Positions 44,687-53,424 are shown, numbered from the stretch's first letter. The stretch: 64,000 nucleotides of DNA from JBAXEO01 sp963789515 (GCA_963789515.1 CAWBKW010000001.1:109446-173445); one strand, 5' to 3'. Numbers and translations are program-made. Notes: generated by a model not told the origin, from the letters alone.

Positions 44687-46567
44687 GTGGAAGATCTGGT
44701 GTTTGGCCGCAGATACCGCGTGACCGAGAAGATCGGCACCGGCGGGATGGCCGACGTGTACAAAGCCGTCGACCAGACGCTCGGGCGCACCGTCGCCGTG
44801 AAGGTGATGCACGCGCGCTATGCAGCCGACCCCGCCTTCGCTTCCCGCTTCCGTCAGGAGGCCCAAGCCGCGGCCAACCTGCAGAGTCCCAACATCGTCA
44901 ACATGTACGACTGGGGCGCCGACGGCGACACCTACTACATCGTCATGGAGTACGTGCGCGGAAGCGACCTGAAGTCGATCATCCTCGAGAAGGGCGCGCT
45001 GCCCTCCAAGAAGGTCGCCGATATCGGAGCGCAGATCGCGGCCGCGCTGTCGGTGGCTCACGGGTACGACATCATCCACCGGGACATCAAGCCGCACAAC
45101 GTGATGGTGCAACCCGACGGCTCGGTCAAGGTCATGGACTTCGGCATCGCCCGAGCGGGCAACTCGACGATGACCCAGACGGGCTCGGTGCTCGGCACCG
45201 CGCACTACGTCTCCCCCGAGCAGGCACAGGGCCGTGAACTCACGGGCGCGAGCGATCTGTACTCTCTCGGCGTCGTTCTGTACGAGTGCGTGACCGGCAC
45301 GCTTCCGTTCGATGCCGACACCCCCGTCGCGGTGGCGCTCAAGCAGGTCAACGAGCAGCCACTTCCCCCCAGCGCCGTGAACAACACCATCGACCCGGGG
45401 CTTGAGGCCATCATCGTCAAGGCGATGCAGAAGCGCGCGCCCGACCGCTACTCGACCCCCGACGAGATGCGCAAGGACCTGTTGCGCGTGGTCAGCGGCG
45501 AGCCGGTGCAGGCTGCCTCGGCCGCTGCGGGCGCGATGGTCGCTGGCGGCTCCGCAGCCGCGGCGGCAGCGCGGATGGACAAGACCTCCGTGCTGCCCAC
45601 CGTCGGCGCCGACGGACCGAACGGCTACGGCCAGCCGCCGGCGCGTCGCGCCGCGCCAAAGAAACGCCCCGTCTGGCCTTGGATCCTCGCCGTCGTGCTG
45701 CTCGCCCTGGCCGGCCTTGGGGTGGCTTGGGGCATGGGTGCGTTCGGTCCCAAGAGCGCCAGCGTGCCGGACGTGATGGGGAAGACACGCGCGGAGGCGC
45801 AGGCGATCCTGACCGAGGCCGGCTTCGTGGTCGGCATGGTCAACGAGGACTTCAGCGGCACCGTGCCCGCCGGCGTCGTGATGAGCCAGCAGCCCGCTGC
45901 GAACTCGAGCGCCAAGAAGGGCAGCTCCGTCGCACTGACGCTCTCCAGGGGCCCCGATATGGCTACGGTGCCGACTGTCACCGGCATGACCGAATCTGAC
46001 GCGTTCAAGGCGCTTGAGGCCGCAGGTTTCAGCCCGCAGGCGCTGCCTTCCGAGTTCAACAAGACCGTTCCTTCCGGAACCGTGTTCAAGCAGACCCCCG
46101 AGGGCGACACCGAGGCGGTCAAGGGCAGCACCGTCAGCTACGTGGTGTCCCGAGGGACCGAGTTGGTGCAGGTCCCGGACGTGACCGGCAAGTCCCAGTC
46201 TTCGGCGACCTCGGCTCTTCAGAAGGCCGGCTTCAAGGTCTCGGTCAGAGAGTCGACCAGCGACAAGGTGGACAAGGGCTCGGTCATGTCGCAGAACCCG
46301 CCGGGCGGAGTCTCCGTGGCAAAGGGCTCGACGGTGAGCATCACCGTGGCGAGCGGGCCGAGCACCGCCAAGGTGCCCGCGGTCGTCGGCGACAGCGAAT
46401 CCACAGCGAAGTCGAAGCTGTCGGATGCCGGCTTCAAGGTCACCGTGGTGACCGAGGCCGGGTCGGGCACCCTCAACGTCACGAAGCAGAACCCGATCGC
46501 CGGTGAGAGAGTCGACGTCGGCTCAACCGTGACCATCACGCTCGACGGCCCGCCTCCGACGCCGTAG
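44687..46567 (+). CDS. pknB: PASTA-domain serine/threonine kinase PknB
   Basis: 626 residues. The kinase domain (about 8-270) has IGTGGMADVYKAVDQTLGR, VAVKVM, IIHRDIKPHNVMV, VMDFGIARAG and HYVSPEQAQG, an RD kinase. A basic Pro-rich stretch, one helix (WPWILAVVLLALAGLGVAWG) and four extracytoplasmic PASTA repeats (from about 355: SVPDVMGKTRAEAQAILTEA and three similar units) follow. PASTA binds muropeptide or lipid II and regulates growth. GTG start; a TAGAAT -10 at 44632-44637 in the 125-bp gap suggests an additional promoter. Confidence 0.95.
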   Translation: MEDLVFGRRYRVTEKIGTGGMADVYKAVDQTLGRTVAVKVMHARYAADPAFASRFRQEAQAAANLQSPNIVNMYDWGADGDTYYIVMEYVRGSDLKSIILEKGALPSKKVADIGAQIAAALSVAHGYDIIHRDIKPHNVMVQPDGSVKVMDFGIARAGNSTMTQTGSVLGTAHYVSPEQAQGRELTGASDLYSLGVVLYECVTGTLPFDADTPVAVALKQVNEQPLPPSAVNNTIDPGLEAIIVKAMQKRAPDRYSTPDEMRKDLLRVVSGEPVQAASAAAGAMVAGGSAAAAAARMDKTSVLPTVGADGPNGYGQPPARRAAPKKRPVWPWILAVVLLALAGLGVAWGMGAFGPKSASVPDVMGKTRAEAQAILTEAGFVVGMVNEDFSGTVPAGVVMSQQPAANSSAKKGSSVALTLSRGPDMATVPTVTGMTESDAFKALEAAGFSPQALPSEFNKTVPSGTVFKQTPEGDTEAVKGSTVSYVVSRGTELVQVPDVTGKSQSSATSALQKAGFKVSVRESTSDKVDKGSVMSQNPPGGVSVAKGSTVSITVASGPSTAKVPAVVGDSESTAKSKLSDAGFKVTVVTEAGSGTLNVTKQNPIAGERVDVGSTVTITLDGPPPTP

Positions 46568-46682
46568 CACCGCCCGCCCGCAACGCCACGGCCGTTGGCA
46601 CAGGGTTCTCTGTGTCGATGTCTGTGCGCACTTGGACACGGGACCCGCGCAAACACTGATTCGCCCGCTCCGACGGAGGAAC

Positions 46683-47642
46683 ATGGCCCGCACTGACCAG
46701 ACCTACCGAGGCCGCAGGGACGATTCCGCTTCGATCACGCGGATCGTGCTCACGTTGCTCGGCGTCGTCGTGGCGGTCGGGCTGGTCGGATGGGGCGTGT
46801 TCGCGTTCGCAGGGGCACTCGTCGGTCCCGACACCACCGCAACCGTCGAGGAGCCCATCGCCAAGCCGGCCGTTCAGCCGCCGAAGCCCACCGTCGTTGC
46901 AACGCGTGCCGTGGACCCCACCCCGACGATAGCGGCGGCGCCACCTGCCGAGAAGCCGAAACCCAAGGCCCCGGCGCCGAGCCCCGCTCCCGTCGCGAAA
47001 GCACAGAGCGACCAGTTCGTGGTGGTCATCGACCCCGGGCACCAAGGCAAGGGCAGCAACAAGCCCGAGCCGATCGGCCCCGGTTCGAGCACGACCAAGC
47101 CCTCGGTGACCAGCGGCGCAACCGGCTCGGTGACCAAGCGGCCCGAATCGCTCGTCAACCTCGAGGTCTCGTTGAAGATCCAGAAGGCGCTCGAGGCACG
47201 CGGGGTCAAAGTCATCATGGTGCGCACATCTCAGAACGTGAACATCAGCAACTCGGAGCGGGCCGCGATCGCCAACAAGGCCGGCGCCGACCTCCTGCTT
47301 CGCATCCACTGTGACGACGCGAGCAACGGGAGCCTGAACGGGCTGCTGACGATGGTCCCCGCCAAGAACAAGTGGACCGGCCCGATCGTGGCCCCGTCGG
47401 CCAAGGCGGGCAAGGCGATCCGCTCCGCCGCGCTCAAGTCCACGGGTGCGCGCGACCGGGGCATCGTCTCGACAGCCGAGATGACCGGATTCAACTGGAG
47501 CAAAGTGCCGTCGGTCATCGTCGAGATGGGCCTGATGTCCAACGCCCGAGAAGACCGGCTGCTTTCAAGCGCGTCTTATCAGAACAAGCTGGCAACCGGC
47601 ATCAGTGACGGCGTCGTCACCTACCTGAACTCGACCCGCTAG
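46683..47642 (+). CDS. N-acetylmuramoyl-L-alanine amidase (Amidase_3)
   Basis: 319 residues. It has a basic cytoplasmic start, one helix (ITRIVLTLLGVVVAVGLVGW), a Pro/Ala/Lys-rich spacer (about 60-120) and a C-terminal amidase_3 domain (about 125-318). Zinc and catalytic residues are in VVVIDPGHQG, NLEVSLKIQKALEARG, LLLRIHCDD and SVIVEMGLMSN. It cleaves the peptide stem from peptidoglycan outside the membrane. It follows pknB by 115 bp with its own ribosome site CGGAGG, extending the wall-synthesis theme. Convergent, overlapping by 4 bp, with the ArsR gene. Confidence 0.9.
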   Translation: MARTDQTYRGRRDDSASITRIVLTLLGVVVAVGLVGWGVFAFAGALVGPDTTATVEEPIAKPAVQPPKPTVVATRAVDPTPTIAAAPPAEKPKPKAPAPSPAPVAKAQSDQFVVVIDPGHQGKGSNKPEPIGPGSSTTKPSVTSGATGSVTKRPESLVNLEVSLKIQKALEARGVKVIMVRTSQNVNISNSERAAIANKAGADLLLRIHCDDASNGSLNGLLTMVPAKNKWTGPIVAPSAKAGKAIRSAALKSTGARDRGIVSTAEMTGFNWSKVPSVIVEMGLMSNAREDRLLSSASYQNKLATGISDGVVTYLNSTR

Positions 47643-47965
47643 CCGGGTCTCGGACCCAGAGCCGCAACGGCGTCGGCCATGTCGTCGAGTGCGCTCGGAG
47701 CCAGCCGGTAGTAGACCCACAGCCCACGCTTCTCGGCGACGACAATCCCGGCGTCCTGCAGGATCCGCATGTGATGTGAGACGGTCGGTGCGCCGAGGCC
47801 CAGCTGCTCGGCGAAGGTACAGGCGCACACCTCGTCGGCGCAGCAACGGTCGGTTCCCGCGCAGGCGCTGGCCGCCAGAGTCTTCACTATCTCGCGCCGG
47901 ACGCCTGAGGCGAGCGCCTTGAACAGCAGGTCGGTGCGCGTGGTCTGCTCGGCGACGCCGGTCAT
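47639..47965 (-). CDS. ArsR/SmtB family metalloregulator
   Basis: A 108-residue winged-helix repressor. ALASGVRREIVKTLA, LGAPTVSHHMRILQDAGIVV (recognition helix) and EKRGLWVYYRLAP are canonical. The N-terminal and alpha-3 region carries a Cys cluster, CAGTDRCCADEVCACTF. E-V-C-A-C resembles the E-L-C-V-C metal site of arsenic/cadmium sensors. Derepression by a thiophilic metal(loid) is inferred. AAGGAG precedes the ATG. A perfect palindrome lies 19-34 bp upstream, so autoregulation is likely; the divergent crcB gene may share control. Confidence 0.88.
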   Translation of the reverse strand: MTGVAEQTTRTDLLFKALASGVRREIVKTLAASACAGTDRCCADEVCACTFAEQLGLGAPTVSHHMRILQDAGIVVAEKRGLWVYYRLAPSALDDMADAVAALGPRPG

Positions 47966-47983
47966 GGGTGGCTCCTTCGGCAG

Positions 47984-47999
47984 TTCGATGGCTGTCGAA
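47984..47999. promoter_or_regulatory. Palindromic operator for the ArsR regulator
   Basis: TTCGA-TGGCTG-TCGAA is a perfect 5-bp inverted repeat with a 6-bp centre, just upstream of the ArsR start. Position and symmetry fit an ArsR-family dimer site. Confidence 0.55.
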
Positions 48000-48167
48000 A
48001 CAGTACCCGCCAAGGGGCGGGTCCCGCAAGGTGCCGGCTGTTCGCTGCCGACGGTCGGTGCGAGTGCCACCCCCCGCGCAGCGTGCGCTATGCTGACGGG
48101 GCAAGCGCGCCGAGCCTCGGGGAACCCTCGTGGACGGCGCGAACGAACCCGTCGGAATGGCCGAGCC

Positions 48168-48548
48168 GTGAACCCCACAGACGTCGCAGCGGTGGCAGCA
48201 GGGGCCGGGATCGGCGGCGCGCTGCGCTACGTCGTGGGCGGCTGGGTTGCCGAGCGCGGGGGCGCATCGTTCCCGTGGGGGACCTTCGTGGTCAACATCT
48301 CCGGCGCGTTCCTGCTCGGCGTCGTCATGGCGCTGTCGGTGGAACGCGGCGTACTTCCGCCCGCATGGCGCCTCTTCCTCGGCGTCGGGATCCTCGGTGG
48401 CTACACCACCTTCTCGACACTGTCCTACGAGAGCATCGCGCTCATGCAGCGGGGACTCGTCATGCAGGGCGCGCTCAACATGTTCGGCTCGGCGCTGGCG
48501 GGGCTTGCCGCCGTGTTCGCGGGCATCCTCGTCGGCCGGCTGGTCTAG
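48168..48548 (+). CDS. crcB: Fluoride ion channel CrcB/Fluc
   Basis: A 126-residue, four-helix fluoride channel. Seen are GAGIGGALRYVVGGW, GTFVVNISGAFLLGVVMALS (the conserved T-x-x-V-N) and GGYTTFSTLSYESIALMQRG (the G-x-T-T-F-S-T motif with the fluoride-path Phe and central Na+ turn). A dual-topology dimer exports fluoride. GTG start. A possible -10 (TATGCT) lies about 80 bp upstream. No fluoride-riboswitch consensus was found in the leader. The DUF190 gene follows 8 bp downstream. Confidence 0.92.
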   Translation: MNPTDVAAVAAGAGIGGALRYVVGGWVAERGGASFPWGTFVVNISGAFLLGVVMALSVERGVLPPAWRLFLGVGILGGYTTFSTLSYESIALMQRGLVMQGALNMFGSALAGLAAVFAGILVGRLV

Positions 48549-48556
48549 GGGGCATC

Positions 48557-48898
48557 ATGCACATCGAAGGTCCGGGCAAGCGTGTCACGATCCACCTGGG
48601 CGAGTCCGACAAGTTCGGCCACAGGGTGCTCTACGAGGCGATCGTCGAGCTGTTGCGGGCAGAGGGCTGCGCGGGCGCGACCGTCGTCAAGGGCGTGATG
48701 GGCTTTGGGAAGAACAGTCGGATCCACACCTCCAGCATCCTCAGGCTCTCCGAGAACCTGCCCGTGATGGTGATCTTCGCCGACACCGCCGACCGCGTGG
48801 ACGCCCTCATGCCTCGCATCGACGAGATGCTCTCGGGCGGCCTCGTGATCGTCGAGGACGTGCAGATCGCCCGCTACTCCGAGAACCGCGAGTCCTGA
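48557..48898 (+). CDS. DUF190 domain protein
   Basis: A 113-residue DUF190 protein with a PII-like ferredoxin fold: KRVTIHLGESDKFGHRVLYE, GCAGATVVKGVMGFGKNSRI, LPVMVIFADTADRVDALMP and GGLVIVEDVQIARY. DUF190 genes commonly sit beside crcB, and a role in fluoride tolerance or channel regulation is inferred from that linkage. Only 8 bp separate it from crcB, so it is co-transcribed. Confidence 0.9.
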   Translation: MHIEGPGKRVTIHLGESDKFGHRVLYEAIVELLRAEGCAGATVVKGVMGFGKNSRIHTSSILRLSENLPVMVIFADTADRVDALMPRIDEMLSGGLVIVEDVQIARYSENRES

Positions 48899-48968
48899 GC
48901 GGCGGACTCACGGCACGAGGAAGGATCGGCTCGCAACACCGACCTCATCCGACTCGAAGGGAAGACCC

Positions 48969-49739
48969 ATGGCCAACGCGATGCTGAACGACAAGACCTT
49001 CGCCATAGCCGACGGGGCGGCAGCGGCCGACATCGGTCTGAGCTCCGCCAGCGCGGGAGTCCGGGCCGAGACCGGCGCGGCCACCATGACCATCGGCGGC
49101 ACCAGCGCCAAGGCCGCCTTGCTCGTCGCCATCGCGCTCGCCGCCGGGACCGTCGGCTGGAACAACGTCGGGACGATACTGACGCCGGCGAACTCGCTGA
49201 TATTCCTGGTCGTCTACATCGGCCTGATCGGCATGACCTTCTTCGCGGCCAAGAACCCCCGGATCGCCATCGTGCTCGGGCCGCTGTACGCCGTGGTCTC
49301 CGGCCTCTGGGGCGGTGCGATCTCCCAGGTCTACAACGCCCAGTTCAACGGCATCGTCTTGCAGGCGCTTCTGGCGACGGTGACCGTCATGCTTGTCACA
49401 CTCACGCTCTACTCGTTCAGGATCGTGCGTGTGAGCAGCCGATTCGTTCAGGTGGTCATGGCCGCGACGCTCGGCGTCCTCTTCTTGTACCTCGCGCTGT
49501 TCGTTCTCCAGTTCTTCGGCGTGAATGCGCTGGGCTCGGGCTGGGTCGGGCTGGCCATCAGCGGGGTGACCGCCACCGTCGCGGCATTCAATCTGTTCCT
49601 CGACTACCACTTCATCGAGCAGGGCGTGAACGGGGGCGCACCGAAGTCGATGGAGTGGTTCTCGGCGTTCGGGCTGCTCGCAACGTTGGTCTGGCTCTAC
49701 TTCGAGATGCTGCGGCTCCTGAGCTACTTCCGGGACTGA
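48969..49739 (+). CDS. Bax inhibitor-1/YccA-like membrane protein
   Basis: A 256-residue integral membrane protein of the actinobacterial Bax-inhibitor-1-like group. A polar N-terminus (about 45 residues) precedes seven helices, including AALLVAIALAAGTVGW, FLVVYIGLIGMTFFAA and VGLAISGVTATVAAFNLFLD. The late motif LDYHFIEQGVNGGAPKSMEW is typical, with acidic residues near the seventh helix. Proposed family roles include ion leak or membrane quality control; none is established here. AGGGAAG precedes the ATG. Confidence 0.82.
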   Translation: MANAMLNDKTFAIADGAAAADIGLSSASAGVRAETGAATMTIGGTSAKAALLVAIALAAGTVGWNNVGTILTPANSLIFLVVYIGLIGMTFFAAKNPRIAIVLGPLYAVVSGLWGGAISQVYNAQFNGIVLQALLATVTVMLVTLTLYSFRIVRVSSRFVQVVMAATLGVLFLYLALFVLQFFGVNALGSGWVGLAISGVTATVAAFNLFLDYHFIEQGVNGGAPKSMEWFSAFGLLATLVWLYFEMLRLLSYFRD

Positions 49740-49770
49740 CGCCCTCGCCCTCGCCCGGTTCGACGACGGA

Positions 49771-50262
49771 TCAATACACCCAGGGGATCAGCTTCTTGAC
49801 CCGCTGCTGATACGCGGTGTACTCGGGGAACTTCTCGACCAGCCAGAGCTCTTCTCGGCGTGATTTCACGTCGAAGAAGACGAAGAGCAGCAGCGCATAG
49901 CCCAGGGTGAGGCCCCCGTTGACTCGGAGTGCGTAGCCTAAGGCGCCGAAGATGAGCCCGCTGTAGATGGGGTTGCGCACGATCCGATAGGGGCCGGTGA
50001 CCACCAGCGTCGATTCCGGGAGCGGGTAGGGCAGCGCTGTGAGGTTGTTGCGCCCGAGCCCGAGGAGCCCTGCCGAAGCCAGCGCACCACCCGCGACCAT
50101 GAGCACGACCCCGACCGCCGACGCGATTCCGGCATACGGTGCGCTCCAGGCCGGCTGCCCTGGCAGCGAGCGTGGGCCGAAGATGACGAGGGCGAACAGG
50201 AGGCCTTGGGCGACGACGTACCACTCCCCGCGCGTGCCTCTCCACCACGGAGCGTCAGACAT
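49771..50262 (-). CDS. Isoprenylcysteine/phospholipid methyltransferase-like membrane protein
   Basis: A 163-residue protein of the ICMT/PEMT-like family. Several helices (WYVVAQGLLFALVIF, YAGIASAVGVVLMVAGGALA) precede the SAM-binding C-terminal region GPYRIVRNPIYSGLIFGALG and LWLVEKFPEYTAYQQRVKKL. It probably methylates a membrane-embedded small molecule or lipid; the target is unknown. ATG 50262 has GAGAGG upstream. A longer frame to 50340 adds a basic, non-conserved leader. Confidence 0.8.
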   Translation of the reverse strand: MSDAPWWRGTRGEWYVVAQGLLFALVIFGPRSLPGQPAWSAPYAGIASAVGVVLMVAGGALASAGLLGLGRNNLTALPYPLPESTLVVTGPYRIVRNPIYSGLIFGALGYALRVNGGLTLGYALLLFVFFDVKSRREELWLVEKFPEYTAYQQRVKKLIPWVY

Positions 50263-50398
50263 CAGCCGGCCTCTCCACACTTTCTCCAAACCCGATTCAT
50301 TTCGCCTTCGCACCCGTGTCCGATAGTGGGGTTGCGGCAAAGGCCCCTAGGCAAGGCCCGAACCCAAAACGAATAGCTAATCCCTCTCCTTGTGCGAG

Positions 50399-50430
50399 AA
50401 AGCCCGGTTTGGCAGAGCCGGGCTTTTTCG
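50399..50430 (+). terminator. Rho-independent terminator
   Basis: AAAGCCCGG, a 10-nt loop and CCGGGCTTT (stem 50399-50426) continue into TTTCG, the best U-run being on the plus strand. No plus-strand gene precedes it, since the nearest gene upstream is on the minus strand. It could also serve the minus-strand gene ending at 50474, or end a small RNA. Confidence 0.75.
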
Positions 50431-50473
50431 TGTCTTGAACCGTTTGTCGGGGCCGACGGCGACGGGGTCCCGC

Positions 50474-50686
50474 TCAGCGTAGTCTCGCCCCCACTTCAGG
50501 GATGAGAGCCTCCCGCTGCGCGTCGGGGAGCGCCTTGATGGCTGCCCAGACCTCCGGGCATTTGGCCGACTCGGGCATCTCGAGCTCCGCGCGAATCGCC
50601 ACATCCACTCGCTGGCGGTTCGGCTTGTCGTCGTCGAGGTCGAGCGCATCGAACAGCCAATGCATCTGACGCAGGTAGCAGGTCAT
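50474..50686 (-). CDS. Small protein of unknown function
   Basis: About 70 residues starting MTCYLRQMHWLFDALDLDDD, with a helical, acidic body (DVAIRAELEMPESAKCPEV, then WAAIKALPDAQREALIPEVG). Two Cys are present. No family is recognised. GGGAGG lies 7 nt before the ATG and a strong hairpin lies about 50 bp past the stop, which supports a real gene. Confidence 0.55.
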   Translation of the reverse strand: MTCYLRQMHWLFDALDLDDDKPNRQRVDVAIRAELEMPESAKCPEVWAAIKALPDAQREALIPEVGARLR

Positions 50687-50764
50687 GAACACACCTCCCG
50701 ACGGGTCCCTCAGGATGTACCCGCACCGGGCTCGGCTGCGTCGGCCGGCCGGCGGCCGATCGGG

Positions 50765-51223
50765 CTACTGCGCCGGGTCGACCGTGTCCGCGACCTTCTC
50801 GATGCTGGTGACCGCAATCTCGGGCCCGGCCATACGAACTGAGGGCCCTTCAAGCTTCTTGCCGGTCGCGATCACCGTCGTGCCCTTGAGCTCATCGAGT
50901 CGCGCAGCGAATTCGCCGGCATTGGCGATGACGGCGACGGTCTTGCCCACATCGCCGGCTGCCTCGGTCCCCCCGACGATGACCCAGACGCCGCCTTCCA
51001 GATCGCGATACTCGAGCGTGCCCAGCGCCTGCGCGCTCCCGTCCGCGAGCTCGTAGAGCCCGGGCGCGAGCCTCGTGCCCGCCGCGCCGTCAGTGGGCGG
51101 CCCCGAGGTTGCCGGGATGCTGCCGGGGTTCTCGGCTGGTCTGGTGACGCCGGCCGGACCGCACGCGACAAGCGAGCCTGCGAGAGCGAGCGTGAGTAGT
51201 GCCGAGACGATGCGTCCGATCAT
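50765..51223 (-). CDS. Putative lipoprotein
   Basis: 152 residues with a lipoprotein signal peptide (MIGRIVSALLTLALAGSLVA followed by Cys21 and G-P-A; lipobox L-V-A-C). A Pro/Ser/Thr linker precedes a beta-rich domain (APGLYELADGSAQALGTLEY; GVWVIVGGTEAAGDVGKTV; VIATGKKLEGPSVRMAGPEI). Function is unknown. It would be anchored on the outer face of the membrane. It is next in line after the flavodoxin gene on the same strand, with an 80-bp gap. Confidence 0.65.
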   Translation of the reverse strand: MIGRIVSALLTLALAGSLVACGPAGVTRPAENPGSIPATSGPPTDGAAGTRLAPGLYELADGSAQALGTLEYRDLEGGVWVIVGGTEAAGDVGKTVAVIANAGEFAARLDELKGTTVIATGKKLEGPSVRMAGPEIAVTSIEKVADTVDPAQ

Positions 51224-51302
51224 GGGGGCCTCCGCAGTCGAATGGTCTTCGCCTCGTCTGACGAGCAATCAGCCCGACGGGTTCGCGCCTCGGTGACGCC
51301 GA

Positions 51303-51806
51303 TCAGCCGTCGATCCCCGTCGCCGACGCAACGGTCTCGGCCCAGGCGTCGATCGCAACCCAGTCGCGGAAGTCGCCCTCGGGCGCCTTCATGAGCGACA
51401 TGACCGTGCGCTCGGCGAACCCGAACTTCTCCGGCTCGTTCCAACCTGCGAACAGGCCGATGTCGACCGGCTTGATACCGGTGGCAGCGATGATCGGATC
51501 GGTGTACGCGCGGACTTCATCGGACTTGCCCTTGTCGGTCATGGTGAGGCCACAGGTGTAGAACGCTACCGGCATCTCCCTGAGGGCCCCGCCGTGCGCC
51601 TCGGCCCACTTCCTGGCATCCGCATGCCACCGGCCCGCGCGAACGCCGCTGCCCAGCACCACAACGTCATAGCCGACGGGATCGCCCGCGGCCTTCGCCG
51701 GGACGATGTCGACCGTGACGCCGTGCTTTGCGAGGTCCGCCCCGATTCGTTCCCCTATTCCCTGAGTGCATCCGGACTTCGTTGCGTACACAACCAGTAC
51801 CTTCAT
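51303..51806 (-). CDS. Flavodoxin-domain protein (Flavodoxin_5/HemG-like)
   Basis: A 167-residue FMN-binding flavodoxin. It begins MKVLVVYATKSGCTQGIGER (the T-x-S-G-x-T phosphate loop), then YDVVVLGSGVRAGRWHADAR and PVAFYTCGLTMTDKG, and ends with FRDWVAIDAWAETVA. The layout matches Flavodoxin_5 proteins related to protoporphyrinogen oxidase HemG. Redox partner and substrate are unknown. AGAGGAGACAG precedes the ATG. Confidence 0.85.
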   Translation of the reverse strand: MKVLVVYATKSGCTQGIGERIGADLAKHGVTVDIVPAKAAGDPVGYDVVVLGSGVRAGRWHADARKWAEAHGGALREMPVAFYTCGLTMTDKGKSDEVRAYTDPIIAATGIKPVDIGLFAGWNEPEKFGFAERTVMSLMKAPEGDFRDWVAIDAWAETVASATGIDG

Positions 51807-51928
51807 GGCTCTGTCTCCTCTCGTTCTGCTCGGCCGCCCGGTTCCGGGCGACTTGCGCGGGCGTCCTGAGCGGGCGCCCACACCGGCTGCCCGTGAGCGG
51901 CGCGCCCACGGTCCAGCGCTGCCTTGTG

Positions 51929-52538
51929 TCAGCTTCCTTCAGCGCGATCCCCTGTCCTGATACCTCCCCAGAACAGCTCGACGATCTGCCGTACCGAGTC
52001 ATCGCTCCCAAGTTCGGCTGCCGCGCCGGCGTGACCGAGGAGCTGCCGCGCCATGACCGCGGTCGAGGTGAGGTTGAAGAACGCCTCGGCCATCAGCGCG
52101 GGATCCATGTCCGCTCGCAGGTCCCCCGCCGCCTGCCGCTCGGCGAAGTACGCGGAGAGCCCGCGCAGGTTCTGCCCGGGGCCATCGCCCATGAAGTCGG
52201 CGACCTCAGGCACGGTACGGGCGTCGAACGCCAGGCGCATCGCGGCCCCGCCATCGCTCAGCGCGCTGCCGATCTCCATGCGCGCGAGCGCCTCGATCGT
52301 GCCTCGGGTGTCGGAAGGATGTGGCAACGTGGCGACGGCGCGACCCGCTTGCTTGGCCGCCCAGCGTGCTCCGAGCGCGCGAAGTATCCCGGCCTTGTTA
52401 TCGAACCGACGAAAGAGAGTCACCTCGTTGACTCCGGCGGTCTCCGCGATCGCTCGTGTAGTTGTGGCGGCGTAGCCCCGCTCGGCGAACAGCCGCTGCG
52501 CGGCGTCGAGAATGCGGTCTTCGGTGTTCCTGCGTCAT
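51929..52538 (-). CDS. TetR family transcriptional regulator, frameshifted
   Basis: About 202 residues after dropping one G in CAGGAAC near 52530: M-T-Q-N then TEDRILDAAQRLFAERGYAA, and the HTH TTTRAIAETAGVNEVTLFRR, FDNKAGIL. The C-terminal ligand domain (EALARMEIGSALSDGGAAMR; AEAFFNLTSTAVMARQLLGH) is in the same frame to 51929. The ATG overlaps the DUF6544 stop (ATGA), so regulator and target are one operon. A perfect GCAAGT...ACTTGC palindrome lies downstream of the operon's -10 box and is the likely binding site. Confidence 0.85.
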
Positions 52539-53383
52539 CGTGCCGCTCCGATCTTCACGCCGCCGTCGATAACCGCTGCGTCGAAGCCGGGCGTCGCAGC
52601 GTTCGGCCATGCGGCCTCGTACTCGAATGTTGCCCACGGCCTGGTGTCGTTGTCCCACTTCGCGTCCATCTTCGCGGCGAGCCGTCCCATCCCGCCGGGA
52701 AGTCGCCGGCGATCCGACATCGTCGCGACCCAGCCGGTCTTCTCGGCTGAATCGGCACCACGGTAGCGGTTCGCGCGAGCGGTCGTGGGCTCTCCCGTGC
52801 GAGGGTCGAAGCCGACGACGATGCTGTCCTCCGTGTCCGCGAACGGCACGATCAGCCGGGCGGAGGCTTGGTCGATCGGCTCCCATCGCACCCCGGGCGT
52901 CTCGGCCAGAACGCCGGGAACAGCGAGTAGCTCGAGCCAGCTGACGATATTGGCGCCCTGGTCGATCTTGGGACCGTCCACCCGGCCCACGGGCGTGTTC
53001 ATCACGCCCGTTCCGTCGACGAAGGTGTCAAGACCATGCAGGAACGGGATGTCGAACCACGTGATGTCCATCTTGCGGTAGAAGCCTCGGCCAGGCCTTA
53101 CTTCGACCAGGTGGCGGAAGGGCAGCGTGACGCCGGCTATCCGCATCGTGCCGGTGCCGCGCATGACGACGCTATCGTAGACAGGCAGCCCCTGGGGAAA
53201 CTCGGCGCGATACCACCGGTCGACCGGTGCGGGCAGGCCGTCGGGGATCCTGACGAGCCGGACGGGCGCCGCCGAGTCGGACGTGATCGGGGCCGCGAAC
53301 TGGCTCGGCTTGGCGAGAAGACCCAGGAAGCCCAGAACGAGCGCCCCTCCGAGTGCTGCCGCAAACCACCTGACGTACCTCAT
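52535..53383 (-). CDS. DUF6544 family protein
   Basis: 282 residues with an N-terminal helix or signal (WFAAALGGALVLGFLGLLA) and an extracytoplasmic beta-rich domain. Features include VDRWYRAEFPQGLPVYDSVV, VEVRPGRGFYRKMDITWFDI, NTPVGRVDGPKIDQGANIVS and AVPGVLAETPGVRWEPIDQA. The layout is that of DUF6544 (lipid-binding-like) proteins, which are often adjacent to TetR regulators. Function is unknown. AAGGAG precedes the ATG. First gene of a two-gene operon with tetR. Confidence 0.75.
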   Translation of the reverse strand: MRYVRWFAAALGGALVLGFLGLLAKPSQFAAPITSDSAAPVRLVRIPDGLPAPVDRWYRAEFPQGLPVYDSVVMRGTGTMRIAGVTLPFRHLVEVRPGRGFYRKMDITWFDIPFLHGLDTFVDGTGVMNTPVGRVDGPKIDQGANIVSWLELLAVPGVLAETPGVRWEPIDQASARLIVPFADTEDSIVVGFDPRTGEPTTARANRYRGADSAEKTGWVATMSDRRRLPGGMGRLAAKMDAKWDNDTRPWATFEYEAAWPNAATPGFDAAVIDGGVKIGAAR

Positions 53384-53424
53384 GACGCGCTCCTTCTTGC
53401 TGACGGACTGGCCAGGTCATGCGT

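Noticed and set aside
48090..48168. Possible fluoride riboswitch before crcB
   Set aside because: The leader lacks the conserved GGNGATGG...TNCGCC and CTGATG segments; no pseudoknot could be drawn.
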